9,854 bases of DNA from Pseudomonadota bacterium (GCA_025351555.1 JANXVS010000237.1:1-9854); one strand, 5' to 3'; shown: positions 1-7,320, numbered from the stretch's first letter. The notes: generated by a model not told the origin, from the sequence alone. A program made the numbers and translations.

Positions 1-1104
1 AAGTGCAACGGCGCCGCCGGGCAGAGCGGCAACGGCCAGATAGGTGAACGCAAGCATCTCACCGAACACCAACAGGACGAATGCAGACAAGATCACAAAG
101 CGCTTCGGCCGCTGCGACATCTTCTCGCGCAACAACACGGGCACGATCAGCAATAGCGCCAGATAACCCGGCAGTGGCCAATGCAGGCGAAAGCGGATGT
201 CGTCGGCAAAGCAGCCAAAAATGAAATACGCAACAATCGGTACAATGGCGCAAAGTGCAAAAATATCCCAGGGCGCGCCTTCGCGCATGCGCCGCAGACT
301 TTGCCAGGCACCCCAGAGCAACAGCAGATAGAACAGCGGTGTGCACACCAGCGCCTGCTCCAGGGGCTGCACCAGCGCATCGGCGTGGAAGCGCCACGGA
401 TTGCGCTCGACCAGTTGAAACCCGAGCGCGACCCAGTCGTGCTCGGCATTGAACACAAGCAGCGGGATCAAGCCGACACAGGAAATTGCGAGCGCCAGCC
501 ACAGGCCGCGATCGCGCCACAATGCGCGCCCACGCGGCGTCAGGCACAGGAAGGCCAAGCCAGTCAGCAACAGCATCGCCGCGCGGTAGTGGCTGAGCCA
601 TGCGGCCGCGAGCGCGATGCCCAGCACACTCCAGTCACTCAGACGATGGGTGCGCGCGGCGCGTTCCAGCACATCCAGCGCGAGTGCGCTGCAAAACGTC
701 AGCGGCACGTCGGGCAAGGCAAAGATGCCGAGGGTGCCAAGCAGCGGCAACGCCAAGGTCAGCAAACCTGCGCACCAGCCCGCCTTGGCATCGAACACGC
801 GACGGCCAATGCGCAGCATGACCAACGGCAACAATGCGCCCAACAACAGAAACGGCACGCGCATTGCCAGCACGCCGTGACCGAACAAGGTTTCGCCGAG
901 GCGGATCAGGTATGCCGTCGCCAGCGGCAAATCGCTGTACGACCAGTCCAGCGCGCGGCTCTCCTGCCAGTACCAGGCCTCGTCGCCGAACGGCGCCAGG
1001 GTCGCAGCCAGTCCTATTTTGACGGCAAGCACGACCGCCCAAACGATCCAGAACGCCGTTCGCCAGTTGCGCGCGTTCGATGCTGAGCAAAGGGACTCAT
1101 TCAT
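1..1104 (-). CDS. GT39/ArnT-like polytopic membrane glycosyltransferase (partial, C-terminus outside window)
   Basis: The minus strand is open without a stop from the ATG at 1104 to the window edge (368 codons). It encodes a very hydrophobic protein with many membrane segments. An N-terminal helix (about residues 16-36) is followed by GDEAWYW at 40-46, the first periplasmic loop acidic motif of GT-C enzymes of the GT39/PMT/ArnT class. YSDLPL follows at 56-61, PDVPLTF at about 131-137 is the second acidic motif, and SHYRAAMLL matches the 'LSKYTA' helix of the family. Near the edge HWPLPGYLAL resembles the conserved WPxPxYL segment. Enzymes of this class transfer a sugar from a polyprenyl-phosphate donor to lipid A, protein or another envelope acceptor in the periplasm; the acceptor here cannot be told. 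The gene diverges from moxR across 43 bp. No clear Shine-Dalgarno precedes the start; the nearby ATG at 1100 is out of frame. Plus-strand frames across this region are shadows. Confidence 0.9.
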   Translation of the reverse strand, partial: MNESLCSASNARNWRTAFWIVWAVVLAVKIGLAATLAPFGDEAWYWQESRALDWSYSDLPLATAYLIRLGETLFGHGVLAMRVPFLLLGALLPLVMLRIGRRVFDAKAGWCAGLLTLALPLLGTLGIFALPDVPLTFCSALALDVLERAARTHRLSDWSVLGIALAAAWLSHYRAAMLLLTGLAFLCLTPRGRALWRDRGLWLALAISCVGLIPLLVFNAEHDWVALGFQLVERNPWRFHADALVQPLEQALVCTPLFYLLLLWGAWQSLRRMREGAPWDIFALCAIVPIVAYFIFGCFADDIRFRLHWPLPGYLALLLIVPVLLREKMSQRPKRFVILSAFVLLVFGEMLAFTYLAVAALPGGAVAL

Positions 1105-1116
1105 CGCTACATTGCC

Positions 1117-1122
1117 TATACT
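1117..1122 (+). promoter_or_regulatory. Candidate -10 box for moxR
   Basis: TATACT matches the sigma70 -10 consensus at five of six bases and lies 25 bp upstream of the moxR ATG, inside the 43-bp gap between divergent genes. I see no convincing -35 hexamer at 16-18 bp spacing, so this is a weak call. Confidence 0.22.
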
Positions 1123-1147
1123 CGGTCTTCATGCACAATCCCCTGCC

Positions 1148-2116
1148 ATGACCACACCCCACCTTTCTTCCGTCGCCGCCGAGTCGCCGCTCGATCCCGC
1201 GCTCGCGGGCGCGCTCACGCGCGCGCAGAGCCAAGTGAACAATGTCGTACTCGGGAAAAGTCCACAAGTACGCCTGGCCTTCGCCTGCTTCCTTGCCGGC
1301 GGCCATCTGCTGATCGAGGATCTGCCCGGGGTCGGCAAGACCACGCTGGCGCATGCTTTGGCGGCAACGCTGGATCTTTCCTTCCAGCGCGTGCAATTCA
1401 CTTCCGACCTTTTGCCTTCGGACATTATCGGCGTCAGCATCTACGAGCGCGAGCGCAACCAGTTCACGTTCCATCCGGGGCCGTTGTTCGCGCAACTCGT
1501 GCTCGCCGACGAGATCAATCGTGCCACGCCGAAGACGCAGAGCGCGCTGCTCGAAGCAATGCAGGAGCAGCAAGTGACGGTGGATGGCGTAACCCACGCG
1601 CTGCCGGCGCCGTTCTTTGTGGTTGCGACGCAGAACCCGCTTGATCTGGCCGGCACCTACCCCCTGCCGGATTCGCAACTGGACCGCTTCATGCTGCGCA
1701 TCGGTCTGGACTATCCGGATCGCGACGCCGAGCGCGCCCTGCTGGCCGCGACCGATCGGCGAGAATTGATCTCGCAATTGCAACCGTGCCTGACCACCGC
1801 ACAGATCGATCGCATCCGCGCCGCCGTCGCCGGCGTGCTCGCCAGTTCCGCGCTGATCGATTACGTACAGGGGCTGCTCGCGGCCAGCCGCACGCATGCC
1901 GACATCCGCGTCGGCCTGTCGCCGCGCGCCGGGTTGGCTTTGCTCAGCGCCGCGCGCGCCTGCGCCTTGCTCGCCGGCCGCGGCTACTGCCAGCCCGAGG
2001 ACGTGCAGACGGTGTTTATCGGCACCGCCGCGCACCGGCTGATTCCCAGCGGCAGCAGCAATCTCACGCGCGATCAGCTAGCGGCCGCGTTACTCGCGCA
2101 GGTTGCGGTGCGCTAA
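1148..2116 (+). CDS. MoxR-family AAA+ ATPase
   Basis: This 322-residue protein is a MoxR-type AAA+ ATPase, a class thought to act as chaperones that use ATP to mature or assemble partner proteins. The P-loop is EDLPGVGKTT (57-66), Walker B with the following motif is LVLADEINRATPKTQ (117-131), sensor 1 is FVVATQNP (157-164), and the arginine-finger region is LPDSQLDRF (173-181). GLSPRAGLALL in the C-terminal lid is the sensor 2 region. I chose the ATG at 1148 because it gives the usual family length and N-terminus. An in-frame ATG at 1019 would add 43 residues with no family character and would overlap the divergent glycosyltransferase gene. No strong Shine-Dalgarno is visible. It heads the set moxR, DUF58, TgpA-like, but is separated from the next gene by a palindromic element that begins exactly at its stop codon. 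Confidence 0.93.
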   Translation: MTTPHLSSVAAESPLDPALAGALTRAQSQVNNVVLGKSPQVRLAFACFLAGGHLLIEDLPGVGKTTLAHALAATLDLSFQRVQFTSDLLPSDIIGVSIYERERNQFTFHPGPLFAQLVLADEINRATPKTQSALLEAMQEQQVTVDGVTHALPAPFFVVATQNPLDLAGTYPLPDSQLDRFMLRIGLDYPDRDAERALLAATDRRELISQLQPCLTTAQIDRIRAAVAGVLASSALIDYVQGLLAASRTHADIRVGLSPRAGLALLSAARACALLAGRGYCQPEDVQTVFIGTAAHRLIPSGSSNLTRDQLAAALLAQVAVR

Positions 2117-2260
2117 AAATCTACTCAGGAACCTACTACGCTCGGCATCTTGTGCGCTGGCAGTGCTCGGAATCCTCATGTACGCCTGAGTACACTCCGG
2201 TTCCTGCGCGCCGTCAGCGCACAACCTGCCATCGCTCGCTACGGTTCCTGAGCAGATTTT
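2116..2260. repeat. 145-bp nested palindrome, MITE/REP-like element
   Basis: The outer arms AAAATCTACTCAGGAACC (2116-2133) and GGTTCCTGAGCAGATTTT (2243-2260) are inverted repeats matching at 17 of 18 positions. Inside them TTGTGCGCTG (2150-2159) pairs perfectly with CAGCGCACAA (2215-2224), GGAA (2169-2172) with TTCC (2201-2204), and TGTAC (2179-2183) with GTACA (2190-2194). All pairs share one centre near 2187, so the stretch can fold into one long interrupted hairpin on either strand. It fills the whole gap between moxR and DUF58, starting at the last base of the moxR stop. Symmetry, size and terminal repeats suggest a non-coding miniature mobile element or complex REP unit. I see no clear target-site duplication. 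It holds no gene; the short minus-strand frame across it is a by-product. Confidence 0.75.
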
Positions 2261-2269
2261 GACCTTATC

Positions 2270-3256
2270 GTGAACACGCCCAACATCATCACCATTCGCT
2301 GGTCGCATCTGCTCCAATTCGCCGAGCGCCGTCTGCCAGCATTGACGCGGCTCAAGCAGGTCGAATCATTGCCGATCCTGCTGCAACGCCATCGCATCTA
2401 CGTGTTGCCGACGCGCTTCGGCCTGGTTTTCTCCGCCGTGCTGTTGGTGATGCTGCTCGGTGCGTTGAATTACAACAATAATCCTGCCCTGCTGCTTACC
2501 TGTCTGCTTGGCGCCGCAAGCTATCAGAGCGTATTCCAGGCGTTCCGCGCGGTGGATCAGGTCGAGCTGCGCGCGCTGCGCGCCGAGCCCTGCAACGCGG
2601 GCGATGCGTTGTGTATAAATTTATATTTCCATGTTGATACCAGGCCGCGACGCAGCCTGCGCATGTCTGTCGAGGGCATCGAGACAGTGTTTGATCTGAT
2701 GCCTGGCAACGACGGTCGCGTGCGCATCGAACTGGCCGCGCTGCAACGCGGCTGGCGCCGCATCGGCCGTTTCCGCGTGTGGAGCGAATACCCGTTCGGG
2801 CTGTTCCATGTTTGGAGCTGGCTCAACCCGGAGTTCGTCGCGCTGATCTACCCGCGTCTGGAAACCAATGCACCGCCGCTGCCGCTGAACGGCGCGAATG
2901 CGCAGCAGCAGACCACGCGCCGCGCCGGTGACGAACTGGCGATGTTGCGCGATTACCATCCGACCGACCCGCTGCGCAGCATCGCCTGGAAAGCCAGTGC
3001 CCGCCACGACACCTTGCTCGTCAAACAATTCGAGCAACTGCGCGGACGCGAGCTGGTGCTCGATTTCTCGGCCTTGCATGGGCTCGACCGCGAAGCGCGC
3101 ATCGCCCGCCTGGCACGCTGGGCGTGCTTGGCCGAAACCGGGCAGGTGCGCTACAGCTTGCGCTTGCCCGAACGCCAACTTGGGCCGGGACTGGGCCCGG
3201 ATCATCGCAACGCCTGCCTGCGCGAGCTGGCATTGCTGCCGGGTGCTGCGCCGTGA
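2270..3256 (+). CDS. DUF58 domain protein
   Basis: A 328-residue protein starting at GTG 2270; the frame is closed upstream by a TGA at 2249, so the start choice is narrow. Two hydrophobic segments (about 50-66 and 70-85) form a membrane hairpin. RGWRRIGRFRVWSEYPFGLF (160-179) matches the beta-rich domain seen before the core in this family. GDELAMLRDYHPTDPLRS (220-237) followed by IAWKASARHDTLLVKQFE (238-255) is the diagnostic DUF58 motif. The remainder fits a vWA-like fold. DUF58 proteins are usually encoded between a MoxR ATPase and a transglutaminase-like membrane protein, as here, and are presumed clients or partners of the ATPase. Their biochemical role is not established. The stop overlaps the GTG start of the next gene by four bases, suggesting translational coupling. 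Codons 115-118 form a local AT-rich patch with rare ATA and TTA codons. Confidence 0.92.
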   Translation: MNTPNIITIRWSHLLQFAERRLPALTRLKQVESLPILLQRHRIYVLPTRFGLVFSAVLLVMLLGALNYNNNPALLLTCLLGAASYQSVFQAFRAVDQVELRALRAEPCNAGDALCINLYFHVDTRPRRSLRMSVEGIETVFDLMPGNDGRVRIELAALQRGWRRIGRFRVWSEYPFGLFHVWSWLNPEFVALIYPRLETNAPPLPLNGANAQQQTTRRAGDELAMLRDYHPTDPLRSIAWKASARHDTLLVKQFEQLRGRELVLDFSALHGLDREARIARLARWACLAETGQVRYSLRLPERQLGPGLGPDHRNACLRELALLPGAAP

Positions 3257-5253
3257 ACAGCGGCGCCGCGGACAGCACAATCGCCCGGCTGACACCGACG
3301 CAGTTCGGCCTCGTGAGCGCGAGCGTGCTTGCCGCCGTGCTGCCGCACCTGTGGCGCCTGCCCTTGCCGTTGTCGACCTTGATTCTGACTTTGTTGCTTG
3401 GCCGCTGGGCCCAGCGCCAATATCGCGGCGCGCGCATTCCCTACTGGGTGAAGCTGCCGCTGGTGCTGCTTTTTCCCATTCTGGTCATTGTCCACTATGG
3501 GAATATTTTTGGCCGCGAGCCGGGCAGTGCCCTGGCCTGTGCGATGCTGGTAATGAAACTGGTGGAAACCGAAACCCGCCGCGATGCACGCGCCTGTATC
3601 TGCTTTGCCAGCTTCGTGCTGATGAGCGCCCTGCTGTTCGACAGCGGCCTGGGATTTGCCCTGCTGCTGTTTGCCGCGCTGATCCTGTTCTTGGCCGCGA
3701 TGCGCGAACTGGAGCCGCGTCCCGCCGACGCGCCCGTGCGCGCGTGGCGCGACAGCCTCCGCGACGACCTGCGCGGCGGCGCGTTCGCGCTGGTCGTGGC
3801 GCTACCGCTGGCGCTTTGCGTATTTGTATTCTTTCCGCGACTGGGCTCGCCGCTGTGGGGCGCGCCGACCGACAACAGCGCACGCACGGGCCTGGGCGAT
3901 CGCATGGCGCCCGGCACGATCCAGGAACTGTTGATCGACGACAGCCCGGCATTCCGCGTCAGTTTCGATGGCGTGCCGCCGCCGCGGACCAATCTGTATT
4001 GGCGCGGTCCGGTGTTGTGGCATTTCGACGGCACCGCGTGGACACGGCCGGAATATTTCGCCAGCACGAACGCTGCCGGCAACTTGCAGGCGCTCGGCGC
4101 GCCGCTCGGCTACGACGTCACCCTGGAGCCGTCCGACCGGCGCTGGCTGCTGGCGCTGGACATGCCCCTCGACGCGCCGGACAACGCCGTACGCGGCGCC
4201 GACATGAGCCTGGTCAGTCGCGCCCCGGTGGATCATCTGCTGCGCTACCACGCGACTTCGTCGCCGCGGTATCTGCTCGACGCCACGCTCGATCGTCAGC
4301 AGCGCCGTCTTGCCTTGCAATTGCCGGCGCTATTTAACCCGCGTGCGCGCGAACTGGCGCTGCGCTGGCGCAACGAACTTCACAGCGACGACGCGATCAT
4401 CAAGTCGGCGTTTGATCTTTTCCACACAGAGTTTTCTTATACCTTGAACGCACCGCTGCTCGGACGCGATTCGGTCGATGATTTCCTGTTCGGAACCAAG
4501 CGCGGCTTTTGCGAGCATTTCTCCTCGACATTTACCTTTTTGATGCGCGCAGCCGGCATTCCCGCACGCGTAGTTACTGGCTACCAGGGCGGCTACTTCA
4601 ATCGCGCCGGCAACTATCTGGTGGTGCGCCAATCCGACGCGCATGCCTGGGCCGAAGTCTGGCTGCAGGGTCGCGGCTGGGTGCGCGTGGATCCAACCAG
4701 CGCGGTGAGTCCGCAGCGCGTGGAACTTGGCGCGCGCGCCGCGGCCGGCGCCAGCGCACCGTGGTATCAGGCCGATTGGCTGCTTGGGCTACGCAATCAG
4801 TTCGATCTGGTCAATCGCGCCTGGAACGATGTCGTCGTGCAGTTCAATTCGCTGCGCCAGCAAAGCCTCCTCACGCCGTTCGGCATCGACAAGGCAGACT
4901 ATTCCGACCTGGTCACGGTGCTGATCGGATCGAGCACCCTGCTGCTGGGTTTGTTCGCCTGGTGGACGCTGCGCGCGCCGCGCACCACGCTCGACCCGCT
5001 CGATGCCGCCTACGCACGGCTGTGCCGCAAACTTGGCCGCGCCGGCGCCACGCGCGCGGCAGTCGAAGGACCGCGCTCGTTTGCCGAACGCATCACGGCC
5101 ACGCCGCTGCGCAACGCCGCGATCGCGGATTTGCTGGATCAATACATCGGCCTGCGTTACGCCTGTGCGCTACCCTCGGTAACGGCCGTGCGCACGTTCG
5201 CCCGCCGCGTCGGCGCGTTGCGCGTTCAGCCTGCGGTGCGCCGGTCGCGCTAG
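3253..5253 (+). CDS. TgpA-like DUF3488/transglutaminase membrane protein
   Basis: With the GTG at 3253 the product is 666 residues, the usual size of TgpA-like proteins. An in-frame ATG at 3124 would add 43 residues lying inside the DUF58 gene and is rejected. About six hydrophobic segments occupy the first 200 residues, including the MKLVETETRRDA signature of DUF3488. A periplasmic part follows with the transglutaminase triad: Cys420 in RGFCEHFSS, His464 in SDAHAWAEVW and Asp480 in RVDPTSAV. A further membrane helix (DLVTVLIGSSTLLLGLFAWW, near residue 560) leads to a cytoplasmic tail. All three catalytic residues are present, so it is probably active as a protease or amidase-like enzyme on an envelope substrate; the substrate is unknown. 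TgpA of Pseudomonas aeruginosa is the closest characterised protein I can name. It is very likely co-translated with DUF58. Confidence 0.93.
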   Translation: MNSGAADSTIARLTPTQFGLVSASVLAAVLPHLWRLPLPLSTLILTLLLGRWAQRQYRGARIPYWVKLPLVLLFPILVIVHYGNIFGREPGSALACAMLVMKLVETETRRDARACICFASFVLMSALLFDSGLGFALLLFAALILFLAAMRELEPRPADAPVRAWRDSLRDDLRGGAFALVVALPLALCVFVFFPRLGSPLWGAPTDNSARTGLGDRMAPGTIQELLIDDSPAFRVSFDGVPPPRTNLYWRGPVLWHFDGTAWTRPEYFASTNAAGNLQALGAPLGYDVTLEPSDRRWLLALDMPLDAPDNAVRGADMSLVSRAPVDHLLRYHATSSPRYLLDATLDRQQRRLALQLPALFNPRARELALRWRNELHSDDAIIKSAFDLFHTEFSYTLNAPLLGRDSVDDFLFGTKRGFCEHFSSTFTFLMRAAGIPARVVTGYQGGYFNRAGNYLVVRQSDAHAWAEVWLQGRGWVRVDPTSAVSPQRVELGARAAAGASAPWYQADWLLGLRNQFDLVNRAWNDVVVQFNSLRQQSLLTPFGIDKADYSDLVTVLIGSSTLLLGLFAWWTLRAPRTTLDPLDAAYARLCRKLGRAGATRAAVEGPRSFAERITATPLRNAAIADLLDQYIGLRYACALPSVTAVRTFARRVGALRVQPAVRRSR

Positions 5254-5303
5254 AATCACGTGCGACGACAACGCGCCGACATCCGTCTAGCCTATAAGTG
5301 TTT

Positions 5304-5310
5304 GAGGAGG
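5304..5310 (+). promoter_or_regulatory. Shine-Dalgarno of the slp-like gene
   Basis: GAGGAGG sits six bases before the ATG at 5317. It fixes that start over the in-frame GTG at 5260, which would put 19 charged residues ahead of the signal peptide. A TATAAG hexamer at 5293-5298 lies too close to act as the -10 unless the leader is very short. Confidence 0.8.
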
Positions 5311-5316
5311 TTCGAT

Positions 5317-5874
5317 ATGCGTCATATCCCTGCAATCGCAACGCTGGCTGCGCTGGCCTTGGGTGGCTGCGCGACTGTACCCGCTCCGCTGGCCGGCAAC
5401 GATTTTGCGCCGGTGACGCCGCAGCAGGCCGTAAGCCAGCACGCCAGCAACGCACGGGTGCGCTGGGGCGGCGAGATCATCAAGGTGGAGCCCAAGGCCG
5501 ACGCCACCTGTTTCGAGGTGCTCGGGCGCGGCCTGTATGCCGATGCTCGCCCGAACCGGCACGACGGCAACGATGGCCGCTTCATCGCCTGCAGCAAGGG
5601 CTTCTACGATCCGGCGGTCTACACCCGCGGTCGCGACCTGACCGTGGTCGGCCAGATGGCCGGCACCGAGCAGCACCAGGTCGGCGACTACAATTATACT
5701 TATGCACATGTGGACGCAGATCAGGTCTACCTGTGGCCCAAGCGCGAACACCCGGTCGGTGACGGCGCGTGGCCGTACTACAACGATCCGTTCTGGGGTC
5801 CGTATGGCGGCTGGTGGGGTGGCTGGTGGGCGCCGCCGATCGTTTTCGTGCATGGGTCGCATCATCATCATTGA
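5317..5874 (+). CDS. Slp-family outer-membrane lipoprotein
   Basis: A 185-residue lipoprotein precursor. The signal peptide ends in the lipobox LGGC with the acylated Cys at residue 18; Ala follows it, so outer-membrane sorting is expected. The body carries family features of Slp (starvation-inducible lipoprotein): VRWGGEIIKVEPKADATCFE, RFIACSKGFYDPAVYTRGRD and VVGQMAGTEQHQVGDYNY, ending the domain with the aligned 'VYLWP' strand. The last 35 residues are unlike classical Slp: a low-complexity stretch rich in Trp, Tyr and Gly, then GSHHHH at the very end. Slp proteins are linked to stationary-phase and acid stress in enterics; the role here is not known. It follows the TgpA-like gene after 63 bp, with its own strong ribosome site, and converges with the HIT gene 10 bp away. 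A seven-bp hairpin (5858-5864 with 5872-5878) spans its stop codon; no T-run follows. Confidence 0.9.
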   Translation: MRHIPAIATLAALALGGCATVPAPLAGNDFAPVTPQQAVSQHASNARVRWGGEIIKVEPKADATCFEVLGRGLYADARPNRHDGNDGRFIACSKGFYDPAVYTRGRDLTVVGQMAGTEQHQVGDYNYTYAHVDADQVYLWPKREHPVGDGAWPYYNDPFWGPYGGWWGGWWAPPIVFVHGSHHHH

Positions 5875-5884
5875 TGCGTGAGTG

Positions 5885-6229
5885 CTAGCCAGGTGGCCAA
5901 TGCATCTGCCTTCCGGCCAGCAGATGCAGATGCAGATGGAACACCGTCTGCCCGCCATCGCGGTTGCAGTTGATCACGCACCGATAACCATTATCGGCGA
6001 AGCCTTGTTGCCTGGCCCAGCGGGTTGCGGCCAATACCAGTTTGCCGATGAGCGTGGCATCGGCATCGCTCGCATCGTTGAGGGTCGCGAGCGCTTGCTT
6101 GGGGATAAACAGCACATGCACCGGCGCCTGCGGGTTGACGTCGCGGAACGCGACTACCTCGTCGTCTTCATAGACGATATCTGCGGGAATTTCGCGGCGG
6201 ATGATTTTGCCGAAGAGGGTATCGCCCAT
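5885..6229 (-). CDS. HIT-family (HinT-like) nucleotide hydrolase
   Basis: A 114-residue protein of the usual length for HinT-type purine nucleoside phosphoramidases. The N-terminal TLFGKIIRREIPADIVYEDD and the middle RDVNPQAPVHVLFIPK are typical of the branch. The catalytic histidine triad is FHLHLHLLAGR, with His98, His100 and His102 in the HxHxHxx pattern. These enzymes split AMP-linked phosphoramidates and acyl-adenylates in the cytoplasm. AGGAA at 6238-6242 gives a good ribosome site eight bases before the ATG and overlaps the recR stop codon, so translation is probably coupled to recR. Shape and motifs leave little doubt of the family; the physiological substrate is unknown. Confidence 0.95.
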   Translation of the reverse strand: MGDTLFGKIIRREIPADIVYEDDEVVAFRDVNPQAPVHVLFIPKQALATLNDASDADATLIGKLVLAATRWARQQGFADNGYRCVINCNRDGGQTVFHLHLHLLAGRQMHWPPG

Positions 6230-6239
6230 GATGTGATTC

Positions 6240-6842
6240 CTAGTCGTTTAGATTCTGCCTGCCGCCGAACGCGTGCGCCAACGTGCCGCGATCAATGAAT
6301 TCGAGTTCGCCGCCGAGCGGCACACCGTGAGCCAGGCGGGTTGCGCGCACGCCGGCCTGGCGCGCGATCTGGCTGAGCATATGCGCCGTCGCCTCGCCTT
6401 CCACCGTGGGATTCGTCGCCGCGATCAGCTCGCGCACTTGGCCCTCGGCCAGACGCGCGGCGAGTAGATCCAAGCCGAGTTCCTTCGGGCCGAGTCCATC
6501 CAGCGGCGACAGCCGTCCGAGCAGGACGAAGTAGTGGCCGCGGAACCCGGTGGCCTGCTCGATCGCCAGCTGATCGACCGGCGTCTCGACCACGCATAGC
6601 AATTGCGCGTCGCGTGCCGGATTGGCGCACAGCACGCACAGCGGGTCTTCGCTGAAGGTGCGGCAACGCGTGCAGTTGCCGATGCGTTCGACCGCCGTCG
6701 CCAGTTTCTCCGCCAGCCGCTTCGCGCCGGCGCGATCGCGTTCGAGCACATGGAATGCCATACGCTGCGCGGTTTTCACGCCGACACCCGGCAGGCAGCG
6801 CAGGGCTTCGATCAGTTCGTTGAGGAGGGGGGAGCCGGACAT
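6240..6842 (-). CDS. recR: Recombination mediator protein RecR
   Basis: A 200-residue protein of standard RecR length. Domains in order are the helix-hairpin-helix [18 protein letters not shown] (17-34), the C4 zinc finger with Cys57, Cys60, Cys69 and Cys72, and the Toprim domain starting [15 protein letters not shown] (81-95). RecR works with RecO (and RecF) to load RecA on gapped or SSB-coated DNA. It is downstream of ybaB and dnaX in the usual order, but 154 bp separate it from ybaB and that gap holds an intrinsic terminator. The ATG at 6842 lacks a clear Shine-Dalgarno. Together with a candidate promoter ending 11 bases upstream, this could mean a nearly leaderless transcript. It lies 10 bp from the downstream HIT gene. 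Confidence 0.97.
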   Translation of the reverse strand: MSGSPLLNELIEALRCLPGVGVKTAQRMAFHVLERDRAGAKRLAEKLATAVERIGNCTRCRTFSEDPLCVLCANPARDAQLLCVVETPVDQLAIEQATGFRGHYFVLLGRLSPLDGLGPKELGLDLLAARLAEGQVRELIAATNPTVEGEATAHMLSQIARQAGVRATRLAHGVPLGGELEFIDRGTLAHAFGGRQNLND

Positions 6843-6853
6843 GGAATAGACAA

Positions 6854-6882
6854 AGCGTACAAGTGGGACCAGAGAGAATCAA
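6854..6882 (-). promoter_or_regulatory. Candidate recR promoter overlapping the terminator T-run
   Basis: On the minus strand TTGATT (6882-6877), a 17-bp spacer and TACGCT (6859-6854) form a possible sigma70 promoter. The -35 hexamer uses the end of the terminator T-run. The -10 is weak (three of six matches). The predicted start would fall only a few bases before the recR ATG. The support is the spacing plus the need for a promoter after the terminator. Confidence 0.25.
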
Positions 6883-6965
6883 AAAAAACCGTTCGCGCTC
6901 AGGTATCGAAGGGCGACCTACGCGATATCGCTGCCGTTCATGCTTCGATACCTCAGCACGAACGG
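6881..6965 (-). terminator. Intrinsic terminator built from an inverted pair of REP-like units
   Basis: The 23-base arms at 6889-6911 and 6943-6965 are inverted repeats matching at 21 of 23 positions, separated by a 31-base loop. Read on the minus strand, in the direction of dnaX-ybaB transcription, the stem is followed directly by eight Ts (complement of 6881-6888). The 6934-6965 half is itself a hairpin: 11-base arms CCGTTCATGCT and AGCACGAACGG around a 10-base loop. The other half, from 6889 to about 6920, is a decayed version of the same unit in opposite orientation. The CCGTTCG...TCGAAG...CGAACGG design is typical of REP sequences. On the plus strand no T-run follows, so termination should be one-directional. 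Confidence 0.85.
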
Positions 6966-6996
6966 AATACAGTTCGTCGCATGTTTCGAATTCCAG

Positions 6997-7320
6997 CTAG
7001 AACGGCAACTTGAACCCAGGCGGCAGATTCATGCCACCGGCGACGTCGCTCATCTGCGCCTGACTGGCAGCGGCAATCTTGTTGACGGCGTCGTTGATTG
7101 CAGCGGCAACCAAGTCCTCGGCCATTTCCGGATCGTCGGCGAAAAGTTTGCGGTCGATGTTGACGCGGCGCACTTCGTGGCGGCCGTTCATCACCACGCT
7201 GACCACGCCGCCACCGGACTGGCCGGTGACTTCGAGCTTGGACAACTCGTCCTGCGCGCGCTTCAAGTTCTCCTGCATGCGCTGCGCCTGTTGCATCAGT
7301 TGCGCCATCGGTCCACGCAT
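6997..7320 (-). CDS. ybaB: YbaB/EbfC-family nucleoid-associated protein
   Basis: A 107-residue protein of typical YbaB/EbfC length and plan. A long N-terminal helix rich in Gln and Met ([19 protein letters not shown]) leads to the conserved [31 protein letters not shown] core, and the family helix [15 protein letters not shown] follows. Such proteins form tweezer-like dimers that bind DNA. The position between dnaX and recR is the classic one for this family. GAGGAG at 7329-7334, eight bases from the ATG, is a strong ribosome site. It starts 29 bp after the dnaX stop and is probably co-transcribed with it. It is likely the last gene before the REP-pair terminator. Confidence 0.96.
   Translation of the reverse strand: MRGPMAQLMQQAQRMQENLKRAQDELSKLEVTGQSGGGVVSVVMNGRHEVRRVNIDRKLFADDPEMAEDLVAAAINDAVNKIAAASQAQMSDVAGGMNLPPGFKLPF

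Noticed and set aside
181..1086. 301-residue plus-strand frame rich in Gln and Arg
   Set aside because: It is the antisense shadow of the GT39-like gene, whose minus frame has family motifs and regular membrane helices.
1019..1147. Longer N-terminus for the MoxR ATPase from ATG 1019
   Set aside because: The added 43 residues lack family similarity and would overlap the start of the divergent glycosyltransferase gene.
2090..2317. 75-residue minus-strand frame over the moxR-DUF58 gap
   Set aside because: It is a by-product of the palindromic element and the ends of the flanking genes; no start signal or domain is seen.
3124..3252. Longer N-terminus for the TgpA-like protein from ATG 3124
   Set aside because: It lies inside the DUF58 gene and has no membrane or family character; the GTG at 3253 gives the normal family length and a four-base overlap.
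5858..5878. Hairpin over the slp-like stop as an intrinsic terminator
   Set aside because: The stem is only seven bp and no T-run follows on either strand, so it was noted as structure but not called as a terminator.
5882..6298. 138-residue plus-strand frame opposite the HIT gene
   Set aside because: It is the antisense shadow of a gene with an intact histidine triad and extends into the recR end.
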